Shown here piece by piece: positions 19,092 to 26,925 of a DNA stretch of 64,000 bases. Numbering within the stretch: the stretch's first letter is position 1; each line of letters opens with the position of its first letter. The notes under the pieces are model-generated. The model was not told where the DNA came from. It did no database searches and saw only the letters and a list, made by a program, of their open reading frames with translations. The translations under genes were made by a program, and so were the position numbers. The DNA is from Pseudomonadota bacterium (lineage in GTDB: Bacteria > Pseudomonadota > Gammaproteobacteria > Steroidobacterales > Steroidobacteraceae): the NCBI GenBank assembly GCA_023391815.1, contig JAEWAF010000011.1, positions 1 to 64,000 of the forward strand, given 5' to 3'.

Positions 19092-19985
19092 TCACGCGCC
19101 CGAGACGGGCCGCAGTTCATCCGCGCCGAGCGAGGCCCGGATTGAATCGCGAGGCACGATCAACACGTCGCACCCGACCAGATCCTTCAAGAGCTGGCTG
19201 GCGACGCTGCCAAGTAACGCACGTCGCATCCGGCTCACCGCCCTCGTTCCCATGACCAGCAACTGCGGCCGATGCCTCTCGACCGCGCGCACGATCGCCG
19301 GGATCGGATGCCCTTCTTCGACCAGCACTTCATAACGAGTGTCGTCCGCGCTCTCTCGGCTCAGCAGCTCATGAATGCCCAGTGCAGCTCGGTGCCGGGC
19401 TTCGTGCGCACTCGTTGCCTGCCTCGCGGACGGCACCATCCCTTTCAATGGCGGCTCATAGACATGCAACACGGTCGCTAACGATTGCGAGCCGAGCACC
19501 AACGACTCGGCGGCGCGCACCGCCAGGCCGGATTCGGAGGAGATATCCAGCGCGAGCAACACATTCCGATAGCTCACATCCGCGTCCCGCTGCACGACCA
19601 ACAGCGGGCACTTGCGGGCGCTCAATACCTTTTCGGCGATGGTTCCGGACACACCGTCGACCACGTTGCGCCGTTCGTGCCGCCCGATGATCAACAGATC
19701 GGTTTGCTCGCGTTCGATGGTGTCGCAGATGAGGCGCACCGGATTGCCCGGGCGAACCGCAACTTCGGGCGTCGGACCGTGTCGCCACAGCGGCGGGCGA
19801 GCTCGGGATCGCATCTTCGCGATCGCGATCTGCAGGGACTGCTCCAGAACTCGCTCCGCATCCATCGGAGAGACGACGTGAAGCAGCGACAGCTCCGCGC
19901 CGATCTCCTCCGCGAGCAGGCCGGCGCGATCGATGGCCATCTCACTCTTCGGAAGCAGATCGGTCGCACACAACAATCTGGTCAC
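19092..19985 (-). CDS. Tandem universal stress protein (two Usp domains)
   Basis: About 297 residues from GTG 19985, chosen because GGAGGG lies 5 bases upstream. A TTG start at 20015 is possible but lacks that site. Two Usp domains (about 3-135 and 140-285) each start with the typical strand (LLCATDLL; VLLALDIS) and end in a nucleotide-binding-type loop (GRHERRNVVDGVSGTIAEKVL; GTRAVSRMRRALLGSVASQLL). The second loop has the full G-x2-G-x9-G(S/T) pattern of ATP-binding members. It is the third gene of a block after a glutamate dehydrogenase and an EF-G fragment protein, which points to expression under stress or low oxygen. Confidence 0.85.
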   Translation of the reverse strand: MTRLLCATDLLPKSEMAIDRAGLLAEEIGAELSLLHVVSPMDAERVLEQSLQIAIAKMRSRARPPLWRHGPTPEVAVRPGNPVRLICDTIEREQTDLLIIGRHERRNVVDGVSGTIAEKVLSARKCPLLVVQRDADVSYRNVLLALDISSESGLAVRAAESLVLGSQSLATVLHVYEPPLKGMVPSARQATSAHEARHRAALGIHELLSRESADDTRYEVLVEEGHPIPAIVRAVERHRPQLLVMGTRAVSRMRRALLGSVASQLLKDLVGCDVLIVPRDSIRASLGADELRPVSGA

Positions 19986-20004
19986 ATCGGCCCTCCGCCC
20001 CAGT

Positions 20005-20526
20005 TCATGCAGCAACGCCCGCGGGCGGCGGATCGTCGAGTTGTTCGTAGTGACTCAGCCACATCACCAACTGCCCTTGTCCTCCGGTCATGCCGGCGAA
20101 CCGATCCGGATAACCGAGCAGCACCGCCAGGGGCGCGCTTGCGCGCACGATGCCGAACCGGCGATTCACTTCGGCATCCATGATCGCCGCGCGACGCAGG
20201 CGGAGATCTTCCCTGATGCGCTCGTAGCAGCCCGGAGGACAAAGCACCCGCAGGCCCATGATCGGTTGCTCGAGGCGTTCTGCTTGTCGATAACGAACCG
20301 TGGGTGCACCGATCTGCAACATGTCCCCGTACACGTCGGTCAGCCGGCGCACCGGCCGCTCCAACGCCATTTCGGTTTCGGCGGCGATCACCAGGCCCCG
20401 TCCGTTGGCCGTGTATGAAGCGCCCGAGTCCTTCGGCAGCAACAGCATCGCCTTCTGCGCGAAGTCGAGCTGGAACCGCGCAGTTCGATGCGAGCAGCAC
20501 TGTTCGATCGGATAGTCAGCTAACAC
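20005..20526 (-). CDS. Stand-alone EF-G domain III/V-like protein without GTPase domain
   Basis: 173 residues from GTG 20526, with AGGG 5 bases upstream and the upstream dehydrogenase stop 8 bases away. Residues about 40-80 (GRGLVIAAETEMALERPV ... VRYR) align by eye with elongation factor G domain III. Residues about 85-165 (LEQPIMGLRVLCP; PLAVLLGYPDRFAGMTGGQG; HYEQL) match domain V, which ends in the FGYATDLRSMTQG/HYE pattern in EF-G and TetM. Domains I, II and IV are absent, so it cannot be a translational GTPase. It may bind the ribosome or be a remnant co-opted for stress. The frame is intact and it sits in an operon with a glutamate dehydrogenase and a Usp. Confidence 0.65.
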   Translation of the reverse strand: MLADYPIEQCCSHRTARFQLDFAQKAMLLLPKDSGASYTANGRGLVIAAETEMALERPVRRLTDVYGDMLQIGAPTVRYRQAERLEQPIMGLRVLCPPGCYERIREDLRLRRAAIMDAEVNRRFGIVRASAPLAVLLGYPDRFAGMTGGQGQLVMWLSHYEQLDDPPPAGVAA

Positions 20527-20533
20527 GGCTGCC

Positions 20534-21862
20534 CTAGCGCTTACGTTCCCTGCGCGTGAGCATCGCGCCCCGCAACGATTCGGCGCGCGCGACCCGCTCG
20601 ATCGCGATGAGCCACGCTGCCTCTCGATATGACATCCCTCGCGCCTCGGCGATCTTGCGGACCGCTCGATAGGCGCGCACCAGGTACGAGCGCAGCTGTC
20701 GATTCACTTTCTGACGCGGCCACTGCGCCTGTTGCAGGTTCTGGGTCCATTCGAAATAGCTCGCCACCACGCCACCGGCGTTGGCGAGTAGATCGGGAAT
20801 GACGTCGATGCCTCGACTGCGCAAGATCCTGTCCGCGCCCGCGGTCGTTGGCAGATTCGCGCCCTCGACGATGACCGAGGCTCGCACCTCGTTGGCATTC
20901 TTTTCGGTCAGAGCATTCTCGAGCGCGGCCGGGATGAGCACATCGCACGGCAGAGCGAGCAGCTCGTCGGTCTCGATCGGCACCGTTCCCGGAAAATCCA
21001 CGACGGATCCGGTCAGCCTGACATGCTCGATCAAATCCTGAACGCGCAACGGCTTCGAGCCGCTGCTGAGAATGCCGCCTTTTACGTCGGCGACCGCGAC
21101 AATCTCGCCACCGTGGTCTTCGATGAATGCAGCCGCATTCGAGCCGACGTTACCGAAACCTTGAATCGCGACTCGCGCCCCTCGCAAGGAACGACCGCGA
21201 GCCTTGAGATGCTCGGCGAGCACGATGCCGATGCCTGTGCCGGTCGCGGTCGCGCGGCCGCGAATTCCACCGAGCTCGACCGGCTTCGATGTGACACAAG
21301 CGGGACTGTAGCCGTGGCGGGAGCTGAATTCGTCCAGGATCCACGCCATCACCTGCTCGTTCGTATTCACGTCCGGTGCGGGAATGTCTCGGAACGGACC
21401 GATGAAGCGATGGATGCGCGACACATAACGACGCGTCAAACGCTCCAGCTCGGCGAGCGACAGCTTCGCCGGGTCGCACGCGATCCCGCCCTTCGCTCCG
21501 CCGAACGGCACATCCACGAGCGCCGTTTTCCACGTCATGATCTCGGCCAGGGCGTGCATCTCGCCGATGTTCACATCGAGATGGAATCGAATGCCGCCCT
21601 TCGCCGGGCCGCGCGCACCGCTGTGTTGGACGCGATATCCAGCAAACACACGCAGCGACCCGTCATCCATCTGTACCGGCACCGCGACCTTCACTTCACG
21701 GAACGGCGTCCGCAACAGCAGCTGCTGATCGGCAGACAAGCCCAGGCGCTCAGCGGCCAGCGTGAAGTTATGATCCGCGGTCAGCTCCACTTCGGTTTGA
21801 CGGGCGGAGGACGGAGCTATCGAGCGATGATCGAGGGCCACTACTGTCTGCGGCGAATGCAC
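20534..21862 (-). CDS. Glu/Leu/Phe/Val dehydrogenase (NAD-type glutamate dehydrogenase)
   Basis: 442 residues from GTG 21862, supported by AAGGAGT about 8 bases upstream; the in-frame extension to 21946 is rejected. Substrate-site motifs GPAKGGIR and PFGGAKGGI (with the catalytic lysines) and the dinucleotide fold GFGNVGSNAA are present. It interconverts glutamate and 2-oxoglutarate. It is of the shorter, catabolic-looking type, distinct from the 448-residue GdhA encoded 1.2 kb away on the other strand. The EF-G fragment and Usp genes follow at once, so the three are probably one transcript. The 279 bases to the divergent Usp gene hold both promoters; no site is recognisable. Confidence 0.88.
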   Translation of the reverse strand: MHSPQTVVALDHRSIAPSSARQTEVELTADHNFTLAAERLGLSADQQLLLRTPFREVKVAVPVQMDDGSLRVFAGYRVQHSGARGPAKGGIRFHLDVNIGEMHALAEIMTWKTALVDVPFGGAKGGIACDPAKLSLAELERLTRRYVSRIHRFIGPFRDIPAPDVNTNEQVMAWILDEFSSRHGYSPACVTSKPVELGGIRGRATATGTGIGIVLAEHLKARGRSLRGARVAIQGFGNVGSNAAAFIEDHGGEIVAVADVKGGILSSGSKPLRVQDLIEHVRLTGSVVDFPGTVPIETDELLALPCDVLIPAALENALTEKNANEVRASVIVEGANLPTTAGADRILRSRGIDVIPDLLANAGGVVASYFEWTQNLQQAQWPRQKVNRQLRSYLVRAYRAVRKIAEARGMSYREAAWLIAIERVARAESLRGAMLTRRERKR

Positions 21863-22141
21863 TGAACACTCCTTCTGACAAGACGTGCTGCCCGGTCGTT
21901 GTACCGCCTCGTCCGACCTCTCAACAATTGGAATTAATCTGGGCAACCCTTCGAGTTTCTCTAATCACGGCGAGTGTCGTGGGAAGTTGCTCGAGAATGG
22001 CGCCTGTACGACCCGCCGCTTCGATGTTTTCTAACGGTACGCATGCGTATTTCTAATGGACCTAACCTCCCCGGCCCGCTACAACGAGCACGATCCCAGG
22101 GGACCGAGGCTCACACCGTCACCCAATCTCAGGAGGTAAAC

Positions 22142-22894
22142 ATGGCAAGCACATCCAGTTGCGGAAGAGCAATGCTCTGGCGGAAGACAGCTGTGGCGGC
22201 TAGCATTCCCAAGCCACGGATACTGTGTGCAACTGACCTGAGCACGAGGTCCGAGCGAGCCATGCAGCGCGCCGCGCTGCTCGCACAGCAGATGAACGCC
22301 GAGGTGTTCTTCGTTCACGCCGTGAATGACAGTTTGGCGGGACGCGTACTGCGGTCGAAAGTGAATCGCGCCTACGCGAGACTCGCGTTCCAGAGTGAAC
22401 ATCTCATCAAGCATGCGCCCGAAGACGCCATGGTAGCGGTGCAATTGGGCAAGCCGGTGGACGTTGTGATCGCCGCCGCTCGAGAGTACCGCCCCGACCT
22501 CATCGTACTGGCGAGGCCAAATCGTCGGCGACTGGATGCCATCGTCGGCACGACCGCGGAACGCATCATCCGCGGCACGGATTGTTCCCTGCTCCTCGTG
22601 AGCAACCCCGTAGTGCGAGCGTACGAGCGCGTGACCCTCGCCGCGGATGTTTCTTCAACTTCCGAACATGTCACGAACTCCATCGTGAACATGGGCATGC
22701 TGAACAACGCTTTAATCCAACTCGCCTCGGATACCGAGCAACCGGAGTTGCTGGTCGTTGGCGTGAGCCGCTGGTTCGCGCTCAAGCGAATCCTGGCCAG
22801 CAGCGCGGCACATCGAGTCCTGAGAGCGGTGAACTGCGACGTTCTCGCCATTGCTCCTCCCGCGGCGGAAAGGAAGTGGTTGCAAGCGGCCTGA
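22142..22894 (+). CDS. Universal stress protein, one full and one shortened Usp domain
   Basis: 250 residues. The start at ATG 22142 is fixed by a consensus ribosome site (AGGAGGT, 4-5 bases upstream); in-frame sequence further upstream is ignored. The first Usp domain (about 25-160) is complete (RILCATDLS ... GTTAERIIRGTDCSLLLVS). The second (about 165-245) starts and ends normally (RVTLAADVS; SSAAHRVLRAVNCDVLAIAPP) but lacks roughly 50 residues in the middle, so it may be a structural remnant. It is divergent from the glutamate dehydrogenase/EF-G/Usp set. Confidence 0.82.
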   Translation: MASTSSCGRAMLWRKTAVAASIPKPRILCATDLSTRSERAMQRAALLAQQMNAEVFFVHAVNDSLAGRVLRSKVNRAYARLAFQSEHLIKHAPEDAMVAVQLGKPVDVVIAAAREYRPDLIVLARPNRRRLDAIVGTTAERIIRGTDCSLLLVSNPVVRAYERVTLAADVSSTSEHVTNSIVNMGMLNNALIQLASDTEQPELLVVGVSRWFALKRILASSAAHRVLRAVNCDVLAIAPPAAERKWLQAA

Positions 22895-23059
22895 CACCAC
22901 GACCGCATTCAGAGTGCTTTCCATGACGCCCCGGATTTGGTAGGTCATCGAACCGTTTTGCCCGGCAGGGACGCCCCTTTCTAAAGCCCGCGCAGCTTTG
23001 ATATGTTCGCCCCCCTTTTGGTGAACCGAGCTCGCAACGCCGCGGGCCCATGGGAGTTA

Positions 23060-24403
23060 ATGGTGACCCCGAGCGAGCAGATCGAGCACATCTATCAGCA
23101 AGTCATTCAGCGCAATCCCGGCGAAGCCGAGTTCCACCAGGCCGTTCGCGAAGTGCTGGACTGCCTCGGGCCGGTGCTGGCCAAGCACCCGGAATACGCC
23201 GATCAGAAGATCATCGAGCGCATCTGCGAGCCCGAGCGCCAGTTGATTTTCCGCGTGCCCTGGCAGGACGATCGCGGCGTCGTGCAGATCTCGCGCGGCT
23301 TTCGGGTCGGCTTCAACAGCGCGCTCGGCCCTTACAAGGGCGGCCTGCGCTTTCACCCCTCGGTGTATCTGGGCATCATCAAGTTCCTCGGCTTCGAGCA
23401 GATCTTCAAGAACGCGCTCACCGGGCTGCCGATCGGCGGCGCCAAGGGCGGCTCCGACTTCGATCCCAAGGGCCGCAGCGACAACGAGATCATGCGCTTC
23501 TGCCAAAGCTTCATGACCGCGCTGTATCCGCATCTGGGCGAGTACACCGACGTGCCGGCCGGCGACATCGGCGTCGGCGCGCGCGAGATCGGCTACCTGT
23601 TCGGCCAGTACAAGCGCATCACCAACCGCTATGAGTCCGGCGTGCTGACCGGTAAGAGCCCGCACTGGGGCGGCGCACTGGTGCGTCGTGAGGCGACCGG
23701 CTATGGCACCGTCTACTTCGTCGAAGAGATGCTCAAGGCGCGAGGCGACAGCATCGAGGGCAAGCTCTGCACCGTCTCCGGCTCGGGCAACGTCGCCATT
23801 TACGCCGTCGAGAAACTGCAAGGACTCGGCGCCAAGGTCATCGCCTGCTCCGACTCGAATGGCGTCATCCACGATCCACGCGGCATCGACCTCGCGTTGC
23901 TCAAGCAACTCAAGGAGGTCGAGCGTCGACGCATCAGCGACTACGCCAAGCATCGTGAAGCCAAGTACATCCCGAATGGCTTCATCTGGGACATTCCGTG
24001 CGAAGTGGCGCTGCCCTGCGCGACTCAGAACGAACTCGACGAAGCCGCCGCCAAGACGCTGGTCCGCAACGGCTGCATCGCGGTCGGCGAAGGCGCCAAC
24101 ATGCCGACCACTCCCGGCGGCGTGCGGACGTTCATCAACGCGGGCATCGCATACGGACCGGGCAAGGCCGCCAACGCCGGCGGCGTGGCGACTTCAGCGC
24201 TGGAGATGCAGCAGAACGCGAGCCGCGACGCCTGGAGCTTCGAGCACACCGAACGCCGGTTGCACGAGATCATGAAGAACATTCATCACGATTGCTTCGA
24301 GACCGCCAAGGAGTTCGGCAGCCCCGGCAATTACATGATCGGAGCGAATATCGTCGGCTTCCGGCGGGTAGCCGAGGCGATGCTGGCCTTCGGCGTCATC
24401 TGA
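23060..24403 (+). CDS. gdhA: NADP-type glutamate dehydrogenase
   Basis: 448 residues from ATG 23060, the standard length for hexameric GdhA. GGGAG lies just upstream, and GTG 23063 is an equally placed alternative. Motifs: GPYKGGLRFHPS with the substrate lysine, PIGGAKGGSDFDPKG, and SGSGNVAIYA for the cofactor. It makes glutamate from ammonia and 2-oxoglutarate, the assimilation direction. It stands apart from the other dehydrogenase and ends at a hairpin shared with the convergent hpaD. Confidence 0.92.
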   Translation: MVTPSEQIEHIYQQVIQRNPGEAEFHQAVREVLDCLGPVLAKHPEYADQKIIERICEPERQLIFRVPWQDDRGVVQISRGFRVGFNSALGPYKGGLRFHPSVYLGIIKFLGFEQIFKNALTGLPIGGAKGGSDFDPKGRSDNEIMRFCQSFMTALYPHLGEYTDVPAGDIGVGAREIGYLFGQYKRITNRYESGVLTGKSPHWGGALVRREATGYGTVYFVEEMLKARGDSIEGKLCTVSGSGNVAIYAVEKLQGLGAKVIACSDSNGVIHDPRGIDLALLKQLKEVERRRISDYAKHREAKYIPNGFIWDIPCEVALPCATQNELDEAAAKTLVRNGCIAVGEGANMPTTPGGVRTFINAGIAYGPGKAANAGGVATSALEMQQNASRDAWSFEHTERRLHEIMKNIHHDCFETAKEFGSPGNYMIGANIVGFRRVAEAMLAFGVI

Positions 24404-24413
24404 AGGGTTCGGC

Positions 24414-24440
24414 GAGAGCATCCCCGGCAGGGATGCTCTC
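24414..24440. terminator. Bidirectional hairpin between gdhA and hpaD
   Basis: A perfect 10-bp stem (GAGAGCATCC / GGATGCTCTC) with a 7-nt loop lies between the stops of two convergent genes. No T-run follows, so it may act as a weak or Rho-assisted terminator or as a 3'-end stabiliser for both transcripts. Confidence 0.6.
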
Positions 24441-24445
24441 TCGAC

Positions 24446-25291
24446 TCACACCGGAAAGATCGCGTTGATCTGGCCAGTGCCGGTACTGGCAAAGTAATCC
24501 GTGACGACTTCGACCTGCTTGTCGTAACGATCCCAACCGAGCGCCCCGAGCAACAGCGCGGTGTCATGCATGCCGCCTTCGCCGTGGCACAGCTCGGCGT
24601 ATTCGGGCAGCATCTGCACGAACTCCTTGAACCGCCCCTGCTTCCACAGCTCGACCACGTGCAGGTCGACCTGTTTGTAGAACTCGCGACTGATGGTGAA
24701 GATGCCCGCCTCGGCGTCGCGATTGTCATGGAACCGATGTGACAGCGAACCCGACGCCAGCACCATGACGGTGTTGTCGCTCTTCTCGATGGCCTCGCGC
24801 ACGGCTTCGCCGAACTGCCGGCTGTCGCCCAGATCGTGCCAGGCACACCACGCGGCGATGGACACCACCTTGAAACGTTTGTCGGCGTTCATGTAGCGCA
24901 TCGGCACCAGCGTGCCGTACTCGAGCTCCAGGCTCTTGATCTCGTGCGCCCGCGTCTTCACGCCGCGCCGATTGGCGGCGTCGGCGATCGCACGACCCAG
25001 CTCAGGATTGCCGAAGTACTCGAACTCCATGTCCTTGATGAAATGCGGCAGCTCGTTGCTGGTGTAGATGCCTTTGAAATGATCGTGACAGTTGATGTGA
25101 TAGCCGTTGTTCACCAGCCAATGCACATCGAATACCACGACCGTATCGACATTCAATGCCCGCGCCCGCTCGGCAATGAGCCGATGACCGGCAATCGCCG
25201 CCTCCCTGCAGCCGTGGTGCTTGCCCGGCATCTCGGACAGATACATCGACGGCACATGCGTCACTTTGGCCGCCAGCGCGAGTTTGCCCAT
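24446..25291 (-). CDS. hpaD: 3,4-dihydroxyphenylacetate 2,3-dioxygenase (homoprotocatechuate dioxygenase)
   Basis: 281 residues from ATG 25291. The frame extends upstream, but that part is antisense to the neighbouring gene. The start overlaps the stop of hpaG2 by one base (TGATG), so translation is coupled. The sequence matches LigB-type extradiol dioxygenases of the HpaD group almost word for word (THVPSMYLSEMPGKHHG; FDVHWLVN; TSNELPHFI; LASGSLSHRF; GEGGMHDTALLLG). The histidine/glutamate iron ligands lie in these segments. It opens the ring of homoprotocatechuate to 5-carboxymethyl-2-hydroxymuconate semialdehyde. It is the last gene of hpaG1-hpaG2-hpaD. Confidence 0.93.
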   Translation of the reverse strand: MGKLALAAKVTHVPSMYLSEMPGKHHGCREAAIAGHRLIAERARALNVDTVVVFDVHWLVNNGYHINCHDHFKGIYTSNELPHFIKDMEFEYFGNPELGRAIADAANRRGVKTRAHEIKSLELEYGTLVPMRYMNADKRFKVVSIAAWCAWHDLGDSRQFGEAVREAIEKSDNTVMVLASGSLSHRFHDNRDAEAGIFTISREFYKQVDLHVVELWKQGRFKEFVQMLPEYAELCHGEGGMHDTALLLGALGWDRYDKQVEVVTDYFASTGTGQINAIFPV

Positions 25292-26061
25292 CAGTCCCCG
25301 CTCGTCGCAGCGAACGCTGCGTCCCCGATCAGATAGTTCGTCAAGCTGCCGATCCCCGCCACGCTGGTGACGACCTCGTCTCCGGGCCGCACATCCACCG
25401 AGCCCTTCGGCGTGCCGGTCAGAATGATATCGCCCGGCGCCAGCGTCAGGAATGCGCTCAGGTACTCGATCAGATACGGCACGTCGAAGACCATGTCCCG
25501 CGTGTTGCCCTTCTGAGTCTCGCGTCCGTTGACCAGGGTGCGCAACTCCAGATTGGAGGGATCGGGCACGTCGGCGGCGTCGACCAGCCAGGGCCCGAGC
25601 AGCGTCGCGCCATCGCGGTTCTTCACCCGCAGGTTGGGCCGATAGTAATTTTCCAGGTAATCGCGAATCGCATAATCGTTTGCCACGGTGTAGCCGGCGA
25701 CGTGGTTGTACGCGTCGTGACGTGCGATCTTGCGACCGGCCTTGCCGATCACGACGGCCAGCTCGCACTCGTAATGCATGAACGCGGCGTCTTCGGGGCG
25801 CCAGGTCCGGGCACGGTGGCCGGCAATCGAGTTCTGTCCCTTGATGAATACCAATGGCTCCTTCGGCGCAGTGCCAAACGCCAGCTCCTTCGCATGATCC
25901 GCGTAGTTGAGCCCGACGGCGAAAATCGTTCGTGGCTGCACGGGGGGCAACCATTCGACCGCGCTTTCATGCAACACGCGACCGTCCGCGAGCCTGACCC
26001 CGTCCGGTGCTTCGGTCGCCGAGTGAATCGCGCCCGCGTATACCACTCTTGCGCGCTTCAT
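25291..26061 (-). CDS. hpaG2: HpaG C-terminal-half homologue: 5-oxopent-3-ene-1,2,5-tricarboxylate decarboxylase / HHDD isomerase subunit
   Basis: 256-residue fumarylacetoacetate-hydrolase-fold protein. The metal site is intact: Glu98 and Glu100 in YECELAVVIG and Asp129 in ANDY. This is the catalytically competent half of the enzyme, which is a single fused chain (HpaG/HpcE) in enteric bacteria. It decarboxylates the tricarboxylate formed by HpaF and isomerises the product to 2-oxohept-4-ene-1,7-dioate. Its start overlaps hpaG1 (ATGA) and its stop overlaps hpaD (TGATG). Confidence 0.9.
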   Translation of the reverse strand: MKRARVVYAGAIHSATEAPDGVRLADGRVLHESAVEWLPPVQPRTIFAVGLNYADHAKELAFGTAPKEPLVFIKGQNSIAGHRARTWRPEDAAFMHYECELAVVIGKAGRKIARHDAYNHVAGYTVANDYAIRDYLENYYRPNLRVKNRDGATLLGPWLVDAADVPDPSNLELRTLVNGRETQKGNTRDMVFDVPYLIEYLSAFLTLAPGDIILTGTPKGSVDVRPGDEVVTSVAGIGSLTNYLIGDAAFAATSGD

Positions 26062-26849
26062 CGGGCGACTCCCAAAGCCGCTTCGCTTTCGCGAACGACA
26101 CGATTTTCCAACCGGCCGATGCCGCCAATCTCAATGGCGACTCGATCGCCTGCGTGGGCGAGCGGAGCATCCTCGGCGGTCGCAGCCAGCAGCACATCCC
26201 CTTCCGCCAGCGTCATGAAGGCACTCACGTCGGCGATGAGCCGCGGAATCGAGCGTACCAACGCGCTCATGCGCGCCTCATGCATCAGCTCGTCATTGAT
26301 GAATGTTTTGATGACCAGCGCATTCGGATCGGACACCTGAGTCGCGGACACCACCCAAGGGCCGATCGGGCAGAAGGTGTCGCGACATTTCTCACGGATC
26401 GCCGGTCGATAGAAATTTTCGTGGGGCACGCTCACATCGTTGACCACTGTATAGCCACCGATGTATTGCAGGGCTTCGCTTTCCTTCACCCGACTCGCCG
26501 CGCGACCGATCACGATGCCAAGCGCACCGCTACAACGCACCGCTTGCACGTCGGCCGGCAATATCACCTGCGCGCCCGAGCCAACCCGGGTGTTGATCGG
26601 CTTGATGTAGAGCACCGGCGCTTTGGGCGGACCGAGATAAGGCGCCGCATGTACCGCCTCGCCGAGCTTCTCCAGCGCGCCCTGCAGATTGAAGGCGATT
26701 CCGTAAACATCGCCGATCGCCGGGACATCCCAGTCGATCTCGCTGCTCGAGACTTGCGCGTCATCGATACGTACGCGCCATGCGCGCTCGTCGACGTCCA
26801 CACTGCGGGGCTGCGCGACGCCGCGCACCCGTGCTGCTGCCACGATCAT
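26058..26849 (-). CDS. hpaG1: HpaG N-terminal-half homologue, metal site degenerate
   Basis: 263-residue fumarylacetoacetate-hydrolase-fold protein, first gene of hpaG1-hpaG2-hpaD. The ribosome site AGGTGA lies about 4 bases before ATG 26849. At the place of the metal-binding E-x-E the sequence reads SGALGIVIG (Ser107-Gly-Ala109), while the later aspartate (VNDVS, Asp138) remains. This loss parallels the non-catalytic N-terminal half of fused HpaG/HpcE, so this subunit probably pairs with HpaG2 rather than acting alone. An operator-like repeat lies 26 bases upstream. Confidence 0.87.
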   Translation of the reverse strand: MIVAAARVRGVAQPRSVDVDERAWRVRIDDAQVSSSEIDWDVPAIGDVYGIAFNLQGALEKLGEAVHAAPYLGPPKAPVLYIKPINTRVGSGAQVILPADVQAVRCSGALGIVIGRAASRVKESEALQYIGGYTVVNDVSVPHENFYRPAIREKCRDTFCPIGPWVVSATQVSDPNALVIKTFINDELMHEARMSALVRSIPRLIADVSAFMTLAEGDVLLAATAEDAPLAHAGDRVAIEIGGIGRLENRVVRESEAALGVAR

Positions 26850-26874
26850 TCGTCACCTGCTACATCGCTATTGA

Positions 26875-26886
26875 TTTACAGGTTAA
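26875..26886. promoter_or_regulatory. TTAAC-N2-GTTAA-type site upstream of hpaG1
   Basis: TTTACAGGTTAA; the right arm GTTAA is exact and the left arm has one change. It lies 26 bases before the hpaG1 start and 40 bases beyond the end of the transporter gene. One of nine similar sites in this window. Confidence 0.5.
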
Positions 26887-26925
26887 GTTTTTACCCCTGA
26901 CGTGTCAAACGAGCGGGCGTTGCGC

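Noticed and set aside
25292..25954. Upstream extension of hpaD
   Set aside because: It is another frame of hpaG2. HpaD relatives begin exactly at GKLALAAKVTHVPS after ATG 25291.
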